Assembly (NCBI GenBank): GCA_961205875.1
Contig: OY540814.1
Span: 25,302,151-25,366,150, forward strand
Reading direction: 5' to 3'
Source: Sialis fuliginosa
Taxonomy: Eukaryota > Arthropoda > Insecta > Megaloptera > Sialidae
Length of the DNA stretch: 64,000 nt
Under the pieces are notes generated by a model. That model was not told the DNA's origin, did not search any database, and was given only the letters and a program-made list of their open reading frames with translations. Shown in pieces: positions 58,917 to 64,000 of the stretch; position 1 is the first letter of the stretch, and every line of letters starts with the position of its first letter. Made by a program: the position numbers and the translations under genes.

Positions 58917-59390
58917 ACCAGTCTTGCCCTCTTCAAGGTATACTGTTTTTTGGGATTGATGGGCTTCTTTTTTTGTAATTATCATGAACTCTTGTTACTA
59001 AATAATAAAACAACTACTTCTTTATTAAATCAATTTAATTACCAAAGTCTGCATATAGTTTTTTTTTTAATTATAGCCTATTTATTTTGATTATCTTTTT
59101 TCTCCAGTAATGGATAAAGTAAACCCAGTAATGGACACTTGCTAATGATTACAAAATGATAAGTACTACAATAAAAATGAATCGTAAAATTTGAAACAAT
59201 GTAAAGAAGATGTTATTATAAAATAATAATTAATAAATAAATTACACTAATAGTTAGTGTAAATGTCCACCATTTTGACACTCACTAGCCGATTGTTTTA
59301 CAGTTAAGTGTCTATAGATTATGATTAAGTAACGACAGTAATCAAAATATCAACACATATTTCTAATTTATTACATTTGATTAATAAAAT
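58917..59390 (+). mobile_element. MITE family A, right end lost
   Basis: TA-AGGTACTGGTACCAGTCTTG at the left; landmarks continue to 'cacatatttctaatttatta' and the terminal inverted repeat is missing. Confidence 0.8.
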
Positions 59391-60039
59391 GGGAGTTATC
59401 TGATTATTATTTTACAAATGTATTTGAGGTCCAAAAGGTTGGCGACTGCTGATGTAACCTATGAGTTCGAGAAGTCTTGTTTTAAGTAAGATATTTCTTT
59501 TAACTTCAATTAAATTATAAATATAATAAGATAATTAAATATAAAATGAAAATTCCCCCTCTCAAAAAAATGTTGAATACGTCCATGAACAATATGACTG
59601 GTTTAATCCATATAAATTGCACAGCAGAGACAAATTTAACAATTACGAGATGAAAATCTCTATTATACTTATTTCATCATTTCATGCGTGCTCATTCAGA
59701 TCTAGGGAGTTTTTCTTTGCTATTATGGCAGACATGTTCAGGACGTGCAGTGAATTATATGTAACGACAAAGCGAGTGGATTATGAAGTTAGGATGACGT
59801 TAATTGATAACCATTACCTGTTTGTATCGTAAAAATGAGATTAATGTTTTATGGGAAACGCAGGTGGGTATTTAAGGGAATTTTTTTGGGGTTGATACAT
59901 AAAATATTTCGGGTGTTACCTATTTTTATTTCGAAAATTAAGATGTTTATAGACAAAATGTTTCAGAGTAAAATTACTAAGTAAGCTGGTTAAAAAAATA
60001 TGTGAAAACCTTTTTTTGCTTTTGAAATAATTTTTAATA
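59391..60039. other. Non-genic stretch
   Basis: A 71-codon open frame at 59617-59832 is unrecognised and unsupported. Confidence 0.4.
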
Positions 60040-60279
60040 TCTTAATAAATGTTCATCACTGGTTTTACGTTGTTCATTACTGGTGCAAAAACATATACAA
60101 AATAATAGGGTATAATTTAAAAACTATATTTGTGTACTTTGGTAATTAAATTGATTTAATAAAGAGTTACTTGTTTTATAAGTAACATGATTTCATGAGA
60201 ATTACAAAAAGTATAGCCCATCAATCAAAAAAAACAATATACTTTGCTCTTAACACGTTCAAGACTGGTGCCAGTATCT
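60040..60279 (-). mobile_element. MITE family A, half copy, reverse
   Basis: 'gttcatcactggttttacgt' to '...aagactggtgccagtatct-ta'. The outside flank 'agtatattattgtttcatta' matches, in reverse, the flank of the 22293 copy. Confidence 0.8.
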
Positions 60280-60640
60280 TAAGTATATTATTGTTTCATT
60301 AATATAGTTAATAATATCTCTATTTAATATAATATTTCAAAGACAATCATTACATACTATCACGGGCCCTCATACTCTAACTTGTTGGCGAGCCCACTAA
60401 AAATATATTAGTGCAAAAGGTTATGTTAACCTTTTAAGCGTGATTATGTACATTTTTGCTGACTTAAAAAAATCATTATTGTATAATCAGAATTAGGCAT
60501 TATTTGACAAATCTCAATATTTAGATATACATTTATACATACATTTACTTTACTAATTAACAGTGTATATCCGAATGTCAACAGCTGTAGCAAATATTGT
60601 AATTAGGTATAACTTACAACCCAGTATATTAAATCTGTTT
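60280..60640. other. Non-genic stretch
   Basis: The first 60 bases are the shared flank; the rest is unassigned. Confidence 0.5.
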
Positions 60641-60843
60641 GTTTAGCAGTAATATATTACTGACTTGATAATATTTGGCAGGAAGATAGGCTACTATACT
60701 GTACGCGCAAAGGTTATACTTTTTTAGCGTAGACATCTAGCGTACAAATGCGAAACTAAAAACCTGTTTTATAGACTATCATAACAGAAATCTGTATTAC
60801 CAAACCTAAATTCTACGCGAACGAAGTCGCGGGTAACAGCTAA
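60641..60843 (+). repeat. Family D copy, 3' half
   Basis: 'gcgtagacatctagcgtaca', 'gcgaaactaaaaacctgttt', 'aacgaagtcgcgggtaacagct'. Confidence 0.75.
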
Positions 60844-62621
60844 TAAAGTAAAAAAGTTTGTCTTAGTTAAGAATAGCTTAATTTGTTTCGAACGAAATCC
60901 AACATTTCATAAGCATCAACCTAATATTTATTGTCACATAGTTTTCCTTTAAAATTCCTCTAGTATCAAAATAAGCAAATCGACATAAACTGTACTTGGG
61001 TAATCTTTTAGGAAATTCAGAACAACTGTCTCCTAAAATAGCCTAAACTGAATGCGCTGAGTTTATCTGTCATCTCCACTAATCATGTTTACTTTATTTA
61101 GAACCAGTCGAACAGAAACTTGATGAGATAATTTCAACATGTTTTAACTCAGATGAATTGAATCAGTTATCGATTAGGGTTTATCTGAGTTACATGACAA
61201 GGGACATGGTGTATATTAACACTTAACACTAAAATATAGTTTCTGGTTGCATATCAGTCAGGGGTACATGGAGCAGTCACAAAGTGTCAAGATACTAGAA
61301 TAAAGCTTGTGTTAGGATACCCACGTTAATTTAAAGTTTTAGTTTTGAAAGTGAATTTCCTTAGTTAGGGTAATTCATGTTTTCACTTCAAAGACTCTGA
61401 AGTAAATTATCATAAGTCTGGATTTAATTTTGCTAAGTGTACAAGTTACTTTCAGGAATACCATTCAAAAGATCCTATTAAATGGTAGAAATGAAAGTTA
61501 AGGACGAAAGCCACTGTGACTGATAAAAAAATGTCGATGTTTAGGAGTTTTTAAAAAATAAATCCATTTCTATTGTCCCATTGAAATTTTGGTAAAAGAT
61601 TATCGAAATTAAAAAATATCGGTATGAAGAACCATACATGACTTTAACGATCTTTAATCTTTTTAAATAATTTTTAATATATGAAAAATTTCAATGGATA
61701 TTGTCAGAAATAAAATTCGCTTTTGTATTATAAATATTAGTTTTCTAATGTCAAAAATTATAACTAATTTGACAATTTGAATTTAGTTGCATCTGTTTCC
61801 AAGGCAACATGAATTAGTGACGTATTAATTAGTACTTAAAATTAAAATTTTATGGGTGGTTTTCACCCCTTTAATTGTTGTTTAGGCACGTACAAAAATA
61901 AATGTCCTTTAGGTTCAATTGAATTTAAAATGTACCATAATACTAGTACTTCACTTTTTAGACGATAAAAGTTACAAAATTTCGATTATTTCTAAAACCC
62001 TTAATCCGATTAGCACCAAAATCAATAGTCTGGGGTACTCACTGAGACAAACAAATAAGAAAAACCTAGACTCCTCATTCTCTAAATATACTTAAATGAA
62101 AAACCTAATGATCCATTAAGAACAAGTTTGTCATATCTGTGGTACCAAAAAAAGGTTATAGTTTGTATGAAAAAGCCATTATTATAACTAAAACTACTCG
62201 TAATATTACTGTGTATACAAAAGTTTGCAATGGATACTGGAAAAGTTTTATTATTAATGTCTAGAAAGTTTTGATTAACATGATATTGGAAAGGATTGCA
62301 AAATTGTTTCGGGAAAATAGTTTCTATCAATTACCGATTAAAGAAGTATAGTCAACAAGTGATAGCAATTTATTTTTTGCTTGTTTTTATGTATTATGAG
62401 TAATTCAGAAACCAAAGCCACTACTTCAATAAAAGAAAATTGAAAATATAAATATAATTAATTAGTAAATAATTTAAATATATTTGAAAATGTGGATTGT
62501 ATTTGTTGGACTTCTAAAAGCCCCCTACAACATTTGCATGTACTAGCTGTAACTTGACTTCATTCGCGTGGAAATCAGATTAGTATACATCATAAAGTTA
62601 GGTTAGGTAATTAATATAAAT
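60844..62621. other. Non-genic stretch, few repeats
   Basis: The longest repeat-poor interval on the right. 61795-61808 'gtttccaaggcaac' resembles an RFX X-box, possibly by chance. An 82-codon minus open frame at 62082-62330 is unrecognised. Confidence 0.45.
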
Positions 62622-62868
62622 AGATAATACAGATTTCTGTATGATAGTCGATAAAACAAGGTTTTTAGTTTCGCATTTACACGCTAGATGCCAAAAAAGT
62701 ATAACCTATCGCTCGTACAAAAGTACATACACATTTTTTATCTAATCAATTTTCAGGATACAAAGTACCCTATGTCCTTTCTCAGGATGCAAACTATCTC
62801 CCTGACAAATTTCATCTAGATCAGTTCAGCGGTTTAGCCGTGAAAAAATAACAGACAGAGAGATAGTA
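62622..62868 (-). repeat. Family D copy, reverse
   Basis: 'gataaaacaaggtttttagtt', 'tcgcatttacacgctagatg', 'cctatgtcctttctcaggat', 'cagttcagcggtttagccgtg'. Confidence 0.8.
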
Positions 62869-64000
62869 GACATGATTGGAAAATTTTAATTCGTAAGTAA
62901 GTAGGTAGGTATATAAGAAATAATTAGAAAGCACTGTGAAGTTTTAAGGTATTAATAATTCCAGATTAGTTATGATATGGTAATACAGCTTACATCCAGA
63001 ATTCAAGAAACCTAATTACTTCCAAATCTTGCGTAAATTTTGATTATTTCTACAAAAACTTTTTCGACGAACTAAAGCCTATTTTCCGATAAATCAACAA
63101 AACTGAACAAGCAGAAAGAAAAACCTATCAAAAACAGAGAAATTACGGTTTATTTTCGTGACCAATGAACAAAAACAAAATCAGTCCGATTATCTATTAG
63201 ACACATCTCGAAATTACTACATTTTGTAATAAACTACGACGTTATATCTAATTGGTCCGTTATGTTTTATATATATACCAATGTTTATGGCCAGTATAAT
63301 TGTAAATGGATTGAACTGTTTTCTTGTGTACTTTATTCATGCTTTACTTCTTTTATAAGCTTATAATAAGTGCTATATTTATTATGGTTTTATCAATGTA
63401 ATATGTAAGTATGTATATAAAATTTTATTCTTCATTTTGAATTCTTTGTTTTTTTTTTTTTTATAGTAATATAGTTCTATAAAGAATAATGGTAACAAAC
63501 AAGAAATTTCTATCCAATTATTATTGGAAAGGAATTGCAGAAAATATTTATTTTTGTGATGTATTTTTTCATAATAATGTTGTTAGTATACTAAACAGGT
63601 GATTCGAGGAAATTATTTCTTTAACAAAAAAGTTTGTATACTTTTATACAAGATACAGATGTTGCCGGTAATTATGAAATCTGACAATGTATACTATACT
63701 CTATAGCATAGAAAAAAAAATCACCAGGTATAAAATCAATTTAAATAAACTCATTTTCAAGGCATTGTATAGGCTACCTAATTGATAGCCGATAATGTAT
63801 GAAAATGGGGTGAACCGACCAATTTTCGTCCAGGCTCACAGATATTGTCTTACTTTATGTTATAAAAATAATAAAAAAAAGGATCATTCTCGATAGCTGT
63901 AGATATGTAGATTACCGACAATATTGAATTATTTATAAAAATAAACATTTTATATCTATCCGTTATATAAACAGGTTTTTTAGAAAAATGTCTATCTGTC
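62869..64000. other. Non-genic stretch to window end
   Basis: AT-rich; 'gaaccgaccaattttcgtcc' near 63812 is not assignable. Nothing recognised. Confidence 0.5.

Noticed and set aside
61795..61808. RFX X-box-like sequence gtttccaaggcaac
   Set aside because: A single imperfect 14-mer with no gene nearby is expected by chance at this window size.
1..64000. CRISPR array, operon or prokaryotic gene cluster
   Set aside because: No spaced direct repeats, no Shine-Dalgarno-led gene series; sparse genes, splice sites and MITEs indicate a eukaryotic nuclear genome.

Overview
This is an AT-rich (roughly 70% A+T by eye), intron- and repeat-dominated eukaryotic window. The dispersed families look insect-like: AGGGTTCC-terminated elements, 'accgacttcaaaa' hairpins, and the 'gctgaaccgatcttgatgaa' family ending in 'cgcgggtaacagcta'. 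Lepidoptera would fit these, but I cannot fix the order from sequence alone. There is no prokaryotic organisation, no CRISPR array and no rRNA, and I recognised no intact tRNA.

Two host genes can be supported. On the minus strand, 31807-31997 is the first coding exon of a globin, most likely a globin X/neuroglobin-like gene. It has an MGC acylation-type N terminus, an A-helix Trp, and a phase-2 splice donor at the position of the ancient B12.2 globin intron. Its 5' leader probably runs to about 32568. I found no later globin exon in the 31.8 kb to its left, so either the first coding intron is very long or the rest is missing. On the plus strand, 38537-39769 is a complete 410-aa secreted leucine-rich-repeat protein, divergent from the globin and preceded by a good splice acceptor. 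The two genes are 6.5 kb apart and I see no functional link.

Most of the rest is mobile-element debris. A TA-flanked MITE of about 500 bp with termini AGGTACTGGCACCAGTCTTG has eleven full or partial loci: 881, 5580, 6056, 12818/13126, 22204, 42132, 43196, 49875, 56375, 58917 and 60040. hAT-type MITEs with readable 8-bp target duplications lie at 10673-10872, 17863-18302, 39771-39872 and 48788-49065; the third landed exactly on the LRR stop codon. Large fold-back palindromes occur at 15870-16583, 24041-24788, 25521-25916 and 57559-58192. A Penelope-like retroelement endonuclease relic (GIY-YIG) is at 3962-4307. A decayed inverted pair of hammerhead-ribozyme-like motifs is at 28162-28254.

I found no previously undescribed multi-gene system. 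The observations most worth following up are the globin exon, the LRR/hAT junction, the hammerhead-like palindrome, the long hairpin at 24 kb and a CCAAT/E2F/CRE cluster at 44.8 kb. The other short open reading frames (60-100 codons) fall in repeats or lack any recognisable domain, and I do not call them genes.
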